A DNA stretch of 64,000 nt from QAMH01 sp900556425 (GCA_902475535.1 CABRZR010000011.1:1-64000); one strand, 5' to 3'. Positions 1-8,067 are shown, counted from the stretch's first letter. Notes: a model not told the origin generated them from the letters alone. Made by a program: numbers and translations.

Positions 1-5
1 CCAAC

Positions 6-32
6 GTGACAAAAGCCCCGTCCCCCTGTCAC
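6..32. repeat. Intergenic palindrome, GTGACA type
   Basis: GTGACA at 6-11 is mirrored by TGTCAC at 27-32 around a GC-rich centre. It lies about 20 bases beyond the stop codon of the yacP-like gene, so it could serve as its transcription terminator. It resembles, but is not identical to, the TGGGACA palindromes elsewhere in the window. Confidence 0.55.
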
Positions 33-54
33 CCAACGTCCCTGAGCAAGTGTC

Positions 55-594
55 TCATTCCCCCGCTCCACGCACGATTGCCTCGAGCTTGGCGCGCGTC
101 TCGGCATCAAGCCTATCGGCTATGGTGCGTTTCTCGCTCGCGGCCCGGCGGGCAAGGGCACGTCGCTCGTCCTCGACATCGACGCTGTCTGCGGTAAATG
201 CAAGCGACGAGAGACTCGCTACGCCGCCTCCGAAAACGGTCGCCTGAATCGTGAAATCCGACGAAACAACCACAACTTCGAAGCCGTTTTCGCGGGCATC
301 GTGCGCGAGTCGCTCGATAACGCTATCGGCACTCACGCCCGCAGGCGAGAAAATGATATCAATGCCCGCCTTGCGCGTAGGGGTGCCCGTCGAGTCGGGA
401 TTGCCAGCCGCATCGAAGACGACCGTGCAGCGCTCGTAGTGCTCCTGGGCGAGTTGAGCCGCATCGTTGATGAGACGCTCGCGGGCCTTGTTCCAGCCCT
501 CCCCGCTTTCGTAATCGATGCCGAGATGTGCGTAGCGTTCGTTGTTGCGAATGACGTTGTAGCCGTCGACGATCAGGACTTGGCGGCGTTGCAT
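55..594 (-). CDS. YacP-like NYN-domain RNA-processing protein
   Basis: Predicted NYN/PIN-fold endoribonuclease of the YacP (Rae1-like) family. The N-terminus reads QVLIVDGYNVIR, the family signature whose Asp is an expected metal ligand; a second acidic block, TVVFDAAGN, follows near residue 60, and VVVVSSDFTIQ near residue 115 is the third strand with conserved Asp. At 179 residues it has the family's usual length. The ATG at 594 is chosen because GGATGAGG sits just upstream; an ATG 12 bases earlier is possible. It overlaps the end of rlmB by 22 bases and is the last gene of the cysS-rlmB-yacP run, the same order as in many Gram-positives, where the protein is thought to act on mRNA at the ribosome. 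Substrate is not known from sequence. Confidence 0.85.
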   Translation of the reverse strand: MQRRQVLIVDGYNVIRNNERYAHLGIDYESGEGWNKARERLINDAAQLAQEHYERCTVVFDAAGNPDSTGTPTRKAGIDIIFSPAGVSADSVIERLAHDARENGFEVVVVSSDFTIQATVFGGGVASLSSLAFTADSVDVEDERRALARRAASEKRTIADRLDAETRAKLEAIVRGAGE

Positions 595-1319
595 TGCCTC
601 ATCCATTCGTATGCGAGGGCCGTGGTGGCCTGCGCGACGTTGAGCGACTCGACATGGCCCGCCTGCGGTAGGCAAACGAGCATGTCGCAGGTCTCACGTG
701 TGAGGCGAGCCAGCCCCGCATCCTCGGAGCCCATGACAAGCACGATGCGCCCCGAAAGCGGCGCATCCCAAAGCAGCGTCTTGGCATGCTCGCTTGCCCC
801 GATAACCCAGAACCCCTCTTCCTTGAGGCGTTCGAGGCTCTTGACGAGGTTGGCCTCCTGCGCGATGGGCACATGCGCGACCGCACCAGCCGAGGTCTTG
901 TACGTCGCCGTGGTCACACGCGCGCAGCGACGATTGGGAATGAGCACGCCCGCCGCACCAACCACGTCGGCAGTGCGCACGATGGCGCCGAAATTGCCGG
1001 CATCCGTTATGTGGTCACAGGCAATGATGAGTGCGTCAGCGGCATCCCCCGCCAACTCGACGAGCTGCTTGAGGCTCGCGTACTCGTATGGCTTGACCTG
1101 AGCGACGATGCCCTGATGAGCTCCATGTGATGAATAGGCATCAAGCTCCTTACCCGTCGCACGCTCGATGCGAATGCCGTCTGCCTGCGCACGGGCGAGA
1201 AGCTTGGAAGCGCGTTTGTCGCGAAAGGCCGCGTCATTCGCGTAGACAACCTGCACGGGAACATGCGCGTCAAGAGCCTCCGCAAGCGCATGACGTCCCT
1301 CGAGATGCTCATTCTCCAT
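573..1319 (-). CDS. rlmB: 23S rRNA 2'-O-ribose methyltransferase, TrmH/RlmB family
   Basis: SPOUT-class RNA methyltransferase that methylates a ribose 2'-OH, expected on 23S rRNA. The N-terminal substrate-binding domain starts LEGRHALAEAL, followed by the catalytic knotted domain with DHITDAGNFGAIVRTAD (motif 1, catalytic Asn/Arg), IVLVMGSEDAGLARLTRE (motif 2, SAM binding) and VESLNVAQATTALAYEW (motif 3). At 248 residues it is typical. The ATG at 1319 begins at the LEGRHAL domain edge; the reading frame stays open further upstream but that part is a shadow of cysS. It overlaps the cysS stop by 11 bases, implying translational coupling. A tRNA-methylating TrmH paralogue cannot be fully excluded. 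Confidence 0.9.
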   Translation of the reverse strand: MENEHLEGRHALAEALDAHVPVQVVYANDAAFRDKRASKLLARAQADGIRIERATGKELDAYSSHGAHQGIVAQVKPYEYASLKQLVELAGDAADALIIACDHITDAGNFGAIVRTADVVGAAGVLIPNRRCARVTTATYKTSAGAVAHVPIAQEANLVKSLERLKEEGFWVIGASEHAKTLLWDAPLSGRIVLVMGSEDAGLARLTRETCDMLVCLPQAGHVESLNVAQATTALAYEWMRQCNAAKS

Positions 1320-2781
1320 AGCTGACTCGCGCTCCGTTGGCGGTGTCCTCGATGGTGAAGCCGAGCGCGGCGAGGCCGTCACGTACGGCATCGGCAAGCG
1401 CCCAGTTCTTCTCGGCACGTGCCTGCGCACGAGCCTCGAGCAGCATATCGGCTGCTGCATGCGGGTCGTCACCTGCGTAATCGCAAATCTCGGCCGCCAG
1501 TTCACAGACCTCCGCCGGCCATTCGTCCGCGCCGTCGTCCGGCATCGCAATGCCGAGAACGCCCATGAGGTCTTCGATGGCATCCGCACTCAGGAGCGCC
1601 GCCTCGCGAGCGGCGGCATCCATATGGTCGTGCTGCTCGAGGAAGCGGTTGCACTCGTTGGCAAACGAGAAGATCGCGGCCAGGCCGCCTGCCGTATTGA
1701 AGTCATCGTCCATGGCCTCGACGAAATCGGCCTTCATGGCCTCGCGTGCCTCATCGAAGCCCGCGCAGTCAACTTGATCGCCCTCGGCAGCGTTCTCGGC
1801 CGCCCAGCGCAGATTGCGCACCGTCGTGCACAGATGCCCGTACGAGGTATCAGCCTCGGCAAGGCGTGCGTCGGAAAAATCGAGCGGCGAGCGATAGTGC
1901 GTCTGCAGCATGAGCAGGCGCAGCGCATTGGGGTTGCAGGTGTCGAGCACGTCCTTGAGCAGCAGGAAGTTTCCCAGGCTCTTCGACATCTTCTCGGAGT
2001 TGATGCGCAACATGCCCGAATGCATCCAGTAGCGCACGAAGTTCTCGTCGTATGCCGCCTCGGTCTGCGCCTTCTCGTTCTCGTGATGCGGAAAGACGAG
2101 GTCGGAGCCGCCGCCGTGGATATCGAGCGGCACGCCGAGGTACTTCTGCGACATGGCCGAGCATTCCAGATGCCAGCCCGGGCGACCCTCGCCCCAGGGA
2201 GAGGTCCAATGCGGCTCACCTGGCTTGGCCGCCTTCCACAGCGCGAAGTCGAGCGGATCGCGCTTGCGCTCGTCCACGTCAACGCGGGCACCGCTCTGCA
2301 AGTCGTCGATGTTGCGACCGGAAAGCTCACCGTATTTGGAGAACGAGCGCACCGAGAAGTACACGTCGCCATCGACCTCGTAGGCATGGCCACGGTCGAT
2401 GAGACGCTGGACGAGCTCGATCATCTCGGGGATCTCCTGCGTAGCGCGCGGACGCACATCCGGATCATCGATACCAAAGGTGTGCATGTTGTCGATGAAC
2501 GCATCGGTATAGAATGCGGCGATTTCTTCGGGCGTCTTGCCCTCCTCCTGCGCGCGCTTGATGATCTTGTCGTCGACATCGGTGATGTTCTGGACGAAGG
2601 CGACCTCGTAGCCGCGATACTTCAGGTACTTGCGCACCATGTCAAAGATGAGGAAGGTGCGCGCATTGCCGATATGGATGTAGTTGTAGACCGTGGGGCC
2701 GCATGCATACATCGCCACCTTGCCCGGCTCGTGCGTCGCGAGCTCCTCTTTGCGGCGGGTTGCGGTATTGTAGATTTGCAT
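1309..2781 (-). CDS. cysS: Cysteinyl-tRNA synthetase
   Basis: Class I aminoacyl-tRNA synthetase charging tRNA-Cys in the cytoplasm. Visible landmarks in order: zinc/cysteine-binding CGPTVYNYIHIGNART with the HIGH-type HIGN motif at about residues 28-43, WHLECSAMS and GGGSDLVFPHHENE in the catalytic domain, KMSKSLGNF near residue 270, then a helical anticodon-binding tail. About 490 residues is the usual size. The ATG at 2781 is preferred over the GTG six bases upstream because GAGGAG ends five bases before it. The leader (2782-3010) holds a compound palindrome rather than a T-box. It heads the cysS-rlmB-yacP group and follows ispF on the same strand. Confidence 0.97.
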   Translation of the reverse strand: MQIYNTATRRKEELATHEPGKVAMYACGPTVYNYIHIGNARTFLIFDMVRKYLKYRGYEVAFVQNITDVDDKIIKRAQEEGKTPEEIAAFYTDAFIDNMHTFGIDDPDVRPRATQEIPEMIELVQRLIDRGHAYEVDGDVYFSVRSFSKYGELSGRNIDDLQSGARVDVDERKRDPLDFALWKAAKPGEPHWTSPWGEGRPGWHLECSAMSQKYLGVPLDIHGGGSDLVFPHHENEKAQTEAAYDENFVRYWMHSGMLRINSEKMSKSLGNFLLLKDVLDTCNPNALRLLMLQTHYRSPLDFSDARLAEADTSYGHLCTTVRNLRWAAENAAEGDQVDCAGFDEAREAMKADFVEAMDDDFNTAGGLAAIFSFANECNRFLEQHDHMDAAAREAALLSADAIEDLMGVLGIAMPDDGADEWPAEVCELAAEICDYAGDDPHAAADMLLEARAQARAEKNWALADAVRDGLAALGFTIEDTANGARVSYGE

Positions 2782-2866
2782 GGTCACTCCTCGGTACAGT
2801 CTTGCGTACGTCCGAACATATTAGCAGGAATGGCGCCTGGCGCATTCCGAAAGGCGGCGTTCGGAA

Positions 2867-2934
2867 TGGGACAGGGGGACAGGTCATTTGTCCCACGAAC
2901 CCCAGTGGGACAAATGACCTGTCCCCCTGTCCCA
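2867..2934. repeat. Compound inverted repeat, TGGGACA type
   Basis: Two exact inverted copies of a 29-base element (2867-2895 and 2906-2934) are separated by 10 bases, so the block can fold into one long hairpin. Each copy starts TGGGACA and ends TGTCCCA. A smaller palindrome (ATTCCGAA ... TTCGGAAT, about 2843-2866) abuts it. The same element recurs at 23727-23759 and 48541-48569. It lies between ispF and cysS, where it may stop ispF transcription or separate the two units. Confidence 0.85.
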
Positions 2935-2983
2935 TTCGCCCTGTCACCTAAAGAAAGCCAAATGGAACAAAATGACGATGATT

Positions 2984-3013
2984 TGAGACAGCGTGCCAGG
3001 CACGTTTGTCTCA
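2984..3013. repeat. Palindrome, TGAGACA type, containing the ispF stop codon
   Basis: TGAGACA at 2984-2990 is mirrored by TGTCTCA at 3007-3013, with CGTGCC/GGCACG forming the inner stem. The last three bases on the plus strand are the reverse complement of the ispF TGA stop. Related elements lie at 8035-8067 and 39539-39569. Confidence 0.75.
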
Positions 3014-3487
3014 TTCGTGCGAGAGGAGGCAGACCGCCTGCGCAGATGCGCCCTCTCCCCTGCCCTCGTAACCCAGATGCTCGGTCGTGGTAGCCTTCAC
3101 GCCCACGCTCTCGACGGGAATGCACAGGGCAGTTGCGATGTTCGCACGCATCTGCTCGCGATACGGAGACATCTTGGGCTCCTGGAGCATGACGACCGAA
3201 TCGATATCCTCGATTGCATAGCCCTGTTCCCGTGCAAGCGCGCCCACATGCTCGAGCAATTTGATGGAGTCGGCATCCTTGTAGGCAGGATCGGTATCGG
3301 GAAAGAGCTTGCCGATATCACCCGCACGCATCGCCCCGACGATCGCATCCATGATGGCGTGCACGAGCACGTCGGCATCCGAATGGCCGTCAAGCCCCTT
3401 GTCGTACGGAATCTCGACGCCACCCAAAATGAGCTTGCGCCCATCGGCAAAGGCGTGCACGTCATAACCCAACCCGATTCGGTTCAT
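3011..3487 (-). CDS. ispF: 2-C-methyl-D-erythritol 2,4-cyclodiphosphate synthase
   Basis: Trimeric zinc enzyme of the MEP isoprenoid pathway, cyclising CDP-ME 2-phosphate. The N-terminus RIGLGYDVHAF holds the zinc-ligand Asp/His pair, and GHSDADVLVHAIMDAI carries the third zinc His and the conserved substrate loop. Length 158 is normal. The ATG at 3487 begins exactly at the conserved N-terminus. It starts 7 bases after the ispD stop, so ispD and ispF are cotranscribed. Its stop codon lies inside a TGAGACA palindrome, so the last few residues (LLSHE) come from repeat DNA. Confidence 0.97.
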   Translation of the reverse strand: MNRIGLGYDVHAFADGRKLILGGVEIPYDKGLDGHSDADVLVHAIMDAIVGAMRAGDIGKLFPDTDPAYKDADSIKLLEHVGALAREQGYAIEDIDSVVMLQEPKMSPYREQMRANIATALCIPVESVGVKATTTEHLGYEGRGEGASAQAVCLLSHE

Positions 3488-3494
3488 GCGTGCC

Positions 3495-4358
3495 TCACTC
3501 CTCACGCTGGGCCACACGAGCGGACAAAGCGGCAACAACCGGGCCGACATCCTCGGGAACCGTGAGCTTGATATTGTCACGCGGGCCATTGAACATGGCG
3601 ACACGACCACCGATGCGCTCGACAAGCGATGAGTCGTCCGTACCCAAAAAGCCGTCGAACATGGCTGTCTGGTAGGCGCGCCTGAAAATGTCCGCACGGA
3701 AAAGCTGGGGAGTTTGCGCCACCCAGAACATGCTGCGGTCGGGTGTGGCGGAAATCAGGCGGTCATTTACGATCTTGAGCGTGTCAACAGACGGATGGCC
3801 CACCACGATGCCATCGATATCGAGGTTGCCCTTAAGGTGATTGATGGCATGCGAGATGATTTCCGGCGTGATGAGCGGGCGGGCACCATCGTGCACGGCG
3901 ATAATCTCGTATTCCTTCGTAAGCGACTCGAAGCCGTTCATAGCCGACTCCTGACGCTCCTCCCCGGAAGACGCAAATTCGATGGGCGTCACGAACGGAT
4001 ACGGATCGATGGCCTTGCGGCAGTACTCGGCCTGACGCTCCTCAGGGCACACGATGACGATGACACCGACATCGGGAACGGCATCGAAGGCCTCGGCCGA
4101 CCACGTGAGCACCGGCTTACCGAGCACTTCGAACAGTTGCTTGCCACCGGGATTGCGGAAGCGCTCGCCCTCGCCGCCGGCGACGATAATGGCAGCTGTC
4201 GAGGGGTTCTTGGAGACATGACCGGCAAGCAAGCTACTCGCGTTCTCGAGCGTGTTGATCTGATGCACGTACAGGTCTACCTCGGCTGGCGTGAGGGCCG
4301 CCGAGACGGAAATCGGGTCGATACCCACTTCGACCAGGTCTTTCGTGTCGTCAGCCAT
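3495..4358 (-). CDS. ispD: 2-C-methyl-D-erythritol 4-phosphate cytidylyltransferase
   Basis: Adds CMP to MEP in the non-mevalonate isoprenoid pathway. The nucleotide-binding loop IIVAGGEGERFRNPGGKQ starts near residue 55 and is followed by the family's VHDGARPLI (substrate Asp/Arg) and the late QTPQLFR motif. The protein is 287 residues against about 230 usually; the extra is a roughly 54-residue N-terminal extension. The start is fixed by GGAGG a few bases upstream of ATG 4358, and no Met lies closer to the conserved core, so the extension appears real. It sits 19 bases after the diadenylate cyclase gene and 7 bases before ispF. Confidence 0.95.
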   Translation of the reverse strand: MADDTKDLVEVGIDPISVSAALTPAEVDLYVHQINTLENASSLLAGHVSKNPSTAAIIVAGGEGERFRNPGGKQLFEVLGKPVLTWSAEAFDAVPDVGVIVIVCPEERQAEYCRKAIDPYPFVTPIEFASSGEERQESAMNGFESLTKEYEIIAVHDGARPLITPEIISHAINHLKGNLDIDGIVVGHPSVDTLKIVNDRLISATPDRSMFWVAQTPQLFRADIFRRAYQTAMFDGFLGTDDSSLVERIGGRVAMFNGPRDNIKLTVPEDVGPVVAALSARVAQREE

Positions 4359-4377
4359 GGTCCCTCCTCGCACGATG

Positions 4378-4923
4378 TTACGCATCTGGCGACTCGGCGC
4401 CCTGGAGCGCGATGAGTCGGTTTATCTCGTGATCAATAGATTCGCGGGCGTTTTGCAGAGCCAGTATCATGCTCTCGATCTGCGAAAACGACTTGAACGG
4501 CCTGCCCAACGTCTTGCTCTCACCACCGAAGTAGAGGTCGATGACGTTTCGACGCTGCGAGACGGTGATGGCGACGGTGTCGGTCTGCGCGCACATGCGC
4601 ATGGCCGTGCGATGTCGCATGCCCGTTTCCTTGGTTTCGTACTCCATCGTGGGAGACAGGTGCACGTTGGCACGAACGATACGACGTGCGTGGGCGTCGA
4701 GCAGAATCGCACCGTCCATCTTCGAGAGCTCGAAGAGGCGGTTGGGGGTGAAGGCAACGTCGATTTCGAAGCCACCGTCGCTCAACGCGAGAACGGCGGC
4801 AAGATCGCCGATGCAGATGAGGGCGCCATTATCAGCGGAGAGAATCATATCGAGCGCGATGCGCAGGTCAGTACCAGGGGCGACCATCTCCATGACGTCG
4901 TCCATGCTCTGAATGACACCCAT
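4378..4923 (-). CDS. DisA-type diadenylate cyclase domain protein, C-terminally short
   Basis: Predicted to make the second messenger c-di-AMP from two ATP. The sequence follows the N-terminal DAC domain of DisA closely (APGTDLRIALDMIL start), with the catalytic DGA motif at residues 70-72 and RHR at 103-105. It ends at 181 residues, just after the DAC domain and the first linker helix, whereas DisA is about 350-360 residues with a spine and a helix-hairpin-helix DNA-binding domain. No downstream frame encodes the missing part, because ispD follows within 19 bases. There are no membrane helices, so it is not CdaA-like. Start ATG 4923 has a strong GGGGGAGGG upstream. Product: a soluble cyclase that has probably lost DNA-junction sensing. 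Confidence 0.88.
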   Translation of the reverse strand: MGVIQSMDDVMEMVAPGTDLRIALDMILSADNGALICIGDLAAVLALSDGGFEIDVAFTPNRLFELSKMDGAILLDAHARRIVRANVHLSPTMEYETKETGMRHRTAMRMCAQTDTVAITVSQRRNVIDLYFGGESKTLGRPFKSFSQIESMILALQNARESIDHEINRLIALQGAESPDA

Positions 4924-5020
4924 GAAGCTCCCTCCCCCTACTACTGCTGATGGTGGCTCAATCATAACACGCTATAAAAGCTAATGGTCATTTCAACCAA
5001 AGGCGTGCCGGCATCCCTCG

Positions 5021-5054
5021 AAAACAAGAAGGGATGGCCAAGTGCCATCCCTTC
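5021..5054 (-). terminator. Intrinsic terminator of clpC
   Basis: A perfect 11-base stem (GAAGGGATGGC at 5028-5038 and its complement at 5044-5054) with a 5-base loop is followed on the minus strand by TTGTTTT. It lies 18 bases beyond the clpC stop codon. Confidence 0.85.
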
Positions 5055-5071
5055 CAAATACGCAGTCGTGT

Positions 5072-7618
5072 TTAATCGGCTGCTTCCGCGCTACCCTGTG
5101 CCGGTGGAAGCGAGCTTCCCGGCCCCGCGCTTTCGAGCGCAAGCGTCTTGCGCTGCTTGAGCTTGGGTACCTCGCCCTCGCCCGGCGCGAAGACGAGCTC
5201 GTCTCCCACGTAATCGACGAGGATGATCGAGCCCTCGCCCCACTTGCCCTCGAGCACCTCCTCGGAGAGCGGGTCCTCGATAAGGCGCTGGATGGCACGA
5301 CGCAGCGGACGTGCGCCAAAGGCGGTATCGGTCCCTTTCTCGGCGATGTGCTTCTTGGCAGCCTCGGTGAGCTCGATGCTCATGCCCTGGACAATCAGGC
5401 GCTGGCGCAGGTCGTCAACCATGAGATCGATGATCTGCTCGATGTCCTCGCTCGTGAGCGACTGGAACACAATCGTCTCGTCGATGCGGTTGAGGAACTC
5501 GGGGCGGAAGAGCTTCTTGAGCTCTGCCATGACCGAGTCGTGAATCTCCTTGTCGGACAGGCCACCCGAGTTCGTGGTCGAGAAGCCAAGCGGATTCTCG
5601 CGCGTGATCTCGCGGGCACCGACATTGCTCGTCATGATGATGATCGTGTTGCGGAAGTCGACCTTGCGGCCCTGTCCGTCGGTGAGATGACCCTCTTCGA
5701 GAATCTGGAGCAGCACGTTGAAGACGTCCGGGTGCGCTTTCTCGATCTCGTCGAAAAGCACGACCGAATACGGCTTCTGACGCACGGCCTTGGTGAGCTG
5801 GCCGCCCTCGTCGTAACCCACGTAGCCCGGGGGCGAACCGATAAGGCGGCTGACCGTGTGCTTCTCCATGTACTCCGACATGTCGAAGTTGAGCAACGCG
5901 TCCTCGGTGCCAAAAAGGAACTCGGCAAGCGCCTTGGAGAGCTCGGTCTTGCCCACGCCCGAAGGACCGAGGAAGATGAAGGAGCCCATGGGACGACGCG
6001 GGTCCTTGAGGCCGGCGCGACTACGGCGAATCGACTTCGAAAGTGCCGTGACCGCCTCGTTCTGGCCGATAACGCGCTCGTGCAGCGCATCCTCCATGCG
6101 GAGCAGACGCGCGGTTTCGGCCTCGGTCAGACTCGAAACGGGAACGCCCGTCGCGAGCGAGACGACATCGGCAATCTGGTCGGTATCGACGGTGGCGACG
6201 TTGAGCGCCGCCTCCTCGCGCCACTTCTCCTCGAGCTCGGCACGCTCGCGGATCAGTTCCTTCTCCTTGTCGCGCAGATGAGCGGCAGCCTCGAAGTTCT
6301 GGTGCCTGACCTCCTCTTCCTTCTGCGCACGGAGCTTCTTGAGCCTGTCGGAGACCTTGGCGACGTCCTCGGGAACCGACATGTTGCTGATGCGCATGCG
6401 CGCACCCGCCTCGTCGATGAGGTCGATGGCCTTGTCCGGCAAGAAGCGATCCTGCACGTAGCGGTTGGAGAGCGTGACGGCCGCCTCGATGGCCTCGTCG
6501 GTGAAGTGCACGCGATGATGCGCCTCGTAGTGGTCCTTGAGGCCGTTGAGGATCTCGATGGACTGCTCGATGGTGGGCTCCTCGACCATGACCGTCTGGA
6601 AGCGACGCGAGAGCGCCGAATCCTTCTCGACATGCTTGCGATACTCATCGGTGGTCGTCGCGCCAATCACCTGGATTTCGCCACGTGACAGCGGCGGCTT
6701 GAGAATGGCGGCGGCATCGATGGAGCCCTCAGCGCTGCCAGCGCCGATGAGCGTGTGCATCTCGTCGATGAACAGGATGATGTTACCGTCGTCCTTGACT
6801 TCCTTGACGACGCTCTTGAGGCGATCCTCGAACTCGCCGCGATATTTGGAACCAGCGACGAGCGCCGAGACGTCGAGCGTCACGAGACGCTTGTTGCGCA
6901 GCACGTCGGGTACCTGGCCATCTGCGATAAGCTGGGCCAGACCCTCGGCGACGGCGGTCTTGCCGACACCGGGCTCGCCAATGAGCAGCGGATTGTTCTT
7001 GGTACGGCGCGAAAGGATTTGCTCGACGCGATCAATCTCGCGCTCGCGGCCGATGACCGGATCGAGCCCGTCTTGCGCGGCAAGCTTGGTGAGGTCGGTG
7101 CCGAACTCGTCGAGCGCGGAGCCCTGGTTTGGGCGTCCGCCCGGCTGCTGCGCACCCATCGGGGCATACGGAACGGGCGTGGGGGCGCTGTTGATGAGCT
7201 CGGAAACCGCCTCGCGGACTTGGTTGCCCTCGATGCCGATATTCGCAAGGACCTGCATGGCAACGCCATTGCCCTCGCGGATGATGCCAAGCAGCAGATG
7301 CTCGGTCGAGATGTAGTTCTGGCCAAGCTGCAGAGTCTCGCGCAGCGCGCCCTCGAGCACGCGCTTGGCCCGCGGCGTGAACGGGATGTGACCCGCAGCC
7401 GCAGGAGAATCCTGCTCGGTGATCTCCTTGATCTGGCTGATGACCTCGTCGTACGTAACGTTAAGTTGATGCAAGGCACGGGCTGCGATGCCCTCGCCTT
7501 CGCGAATCAGACCGAGAAGCAAATGCTCGGTGCCCACATAGGACTGCTCCAGCTCGCGTGCTTCCTCCTGTGCGAGGACAAGAACGCGGCGGGCCTTATC
7601 AGTGAATTTCTCAAACAT
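5072..7618 (-). CDS. clpC: ATP-dependent Clp protease ATPase subunit ClpC
   Basis: Hexameric AAA+ unfoldase that feeds ClpP. Order: two Clp_N repeats (about residues 1-150; VLVLAQEEAREL and the matching VLEGALRETLQLGQ), first AAA+ module with Walker A GEPGVGKTAVAEGL and LFIDEMHTL, a UVR-type coiled segment (HQNFEAAAHLRDKEKEL), second module with GPSGVGKTELSKAL and VLFDEIEKAH, then the D2 small domain and an acidic/polar tail. 848 residues is typical of ClpC. ATG 7618 has AGGAGG upstream. No CIRCE or HAIR operator was seen in the leader, so heat-shock control is not shown here. Confidence 0.97.
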   Translation of the reverse strand: MFEKFTDKARRVLVLAQEEARELEQSYVGTEHLLLGLIREGEGIAARALHQLNVTYDEVISQIKEITEQDSPAAAGHIPFTPRAKRVLEGALRETLQLGQNYISTEHLLLGIIREGNGVAMQVLANIGIEGNQVREAVSELINSAPTPVPYAPMGAQQPGGRPNQGSALDEFGTDLTKLAAQDGLDPVIGREREIDRVEQILSRRTKNNPLLIGEPGVGKTAVAEGLAQLIADGQVPDVLRNKRLVTLDVSALVAGSKYRGEFEDRLKSVVKEVKDDGNIILFIDEMHTLIGAGSAEGSIDAAAILKPPLSRGEIQVIGATTTDEYRKHVEKDSALSRRFQTVMVEEPTIEQSIEILNGLKDHYEAHHRVHFTDEAIEAAVTLSNRYVQDRFLPDKAIDLIDEAGARMRISNMSVPEDVAKVSDRLKKLRAQKEEEVRHQNFEAAAHLRDKEKELIRERAELEEKWREEAALNVATVDTDQIADVVSLATGVPVSSLTEAETARLLRMEDALHERVIGQNEAVTALSKSIRRSRAGLKDPRRPMGSFIFLGPSGVGKTELSKALAEFLFGTEDALLNFDMSEYMEKHTVSRLIGSPPGYVGYDEGGQLTKAVRQKPYSVVLFDEIEKAHPDVFNVLLQILEEGHLTDGQGRKVDFRNTIIIMTSNVGAREITRENPLGFSTTNSGGLSDKEIHDSVMAELKKLFRPEFLNRIDETIVFQSLTSEDIEQIIDLMVDDLRQRLIVQGMSIELTEAAKKHIAEKGTDTAFGARPLRRAIQRLIEDPLSEEVLEGKWGEGSIILVDYVGDELVFAPGEGEVPKLKQRKTLALESAGPGSSLPPAQGSAEAAD

Positions 7619-7755
7619 ACGCGGAAAGCCTCCTCGAAAAGAGAGCGGTGGTCTTCCCAGTATAGACATGCCGCCAAGAATAGCGATGACAAGACGATGA
7701 CGGCTACCCAACACGCCAGCGACATGCGAGCGGCCATTGCCGCAAGATTCCCCGT

Positions 7756-7770
7756 TGTCATTTCGAGCGA
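7756..7770. repeat. Fragment of the CTCGAAATGACA repeat family
   Basis: TGTCATTTCGAGCGA is the conserved left end of the dispersed repeat family that recurs at 14.9, 18.4, 23.6, 37.9-38.3 and 52.8 kb. Only this end is recognisable. It lies between clpC and the glutaredoxin-like gene, just past the latter's stop codon. Confidence 0.5.
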
Positions 7771-7774
7771 ATGC

Positions 7775-8011
7775 CTAGAGCAGCCCCTCTAGATAGGCGA
7801 TGATGTCGGCAGACTCAAGCATGGGCTTGCCGTCGATGACCAGGCAGGGCGACTGCGTCGTGCCGTTCATGTCGAGCAGTTCCTGGCGACGCTGCGGGTC
7901 GGTGGAATCGACCGTCTCGATCTGGATGTCGTTGGCTGCCATGAAGTCGAGGACGCGGTGGCAGAACGGGCACCCGGGCTTGACGTACAGAACCATGTTA
8001 TCGAACTTCAT
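7775..8011 (-). CDS. Glutaredoxin-like thiol-disulfide protein
   Basis: Small thioredoxin-fold redox protein of 78 residues. It carries YVKPGCPFCHRVLDFM with a CPFC active-site pair, the cis-proline segment TQSPCLVIDGKPM (with an extra Cys after the Pro), and the C-terminal ESADIIAYLEGLL helix typical of glutaredoxin/GST-N folds. ATG 8011 is chosen because AAGGAG lies six bases upstream; an upstream Met six codons earlier lacks a ribosome site. Reductant (glutathione, mycothiol or thioredoxin) cannot be told. It follows lysS on the same strand, separated by a palindrome. Confidence 0.85.
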   Translation of the reverse strand: MKFDNMVLYVKPGCPFCHRVLDFMAANDIQIETVDSTDPQRRQELLDMNGTTQSPCLVIDGKPMLESADIIAYLEGLL

Positions 8012-8034
8012 GAAATGCTCCTTCGTCATTGAAA

Positions 8035-8067
8035 TGAGACAAGAATCGCCGGGGCAATTTTGTCTTA
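8035..8067. repeat. Palindrome, TGAGACA type, containing the lysS stop codon
   Basis: TGAGACA at 8035-8041 is mirrored by TGTCTTA at 8061-8067, with AAGAAT/ATTTT and CGCC/GGGG in the stem. The lysS TAA stop (8065-8067) is the right edge of the element. Likely terminator. Confidence 0.6.

Noticed and set aside
2782..3010. T-box leader of cysS
   Set aside because: The region consists of repeat palindromes and lacks the T-box sequence and specifier stem.
1459..3093. Long plus-strand open frame (544 codons) opposite cysS
   Set aside because: It is antisense to cysS and ispF leader DNA, has no recognisable domain and no ribosome site; GC-rich codons leave opposite frames open.
5042..6688. Long plus-strand open frame (548 codons) opposite clpC
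   Set aside because: Antisense shadow of clpC with a terminator hairpin at its start.
7619..7774. CIRCE or HAIR heat-shock operator upstream of clpC
   Set aside because: Neither inverted-repeat consensus is present in the leader.
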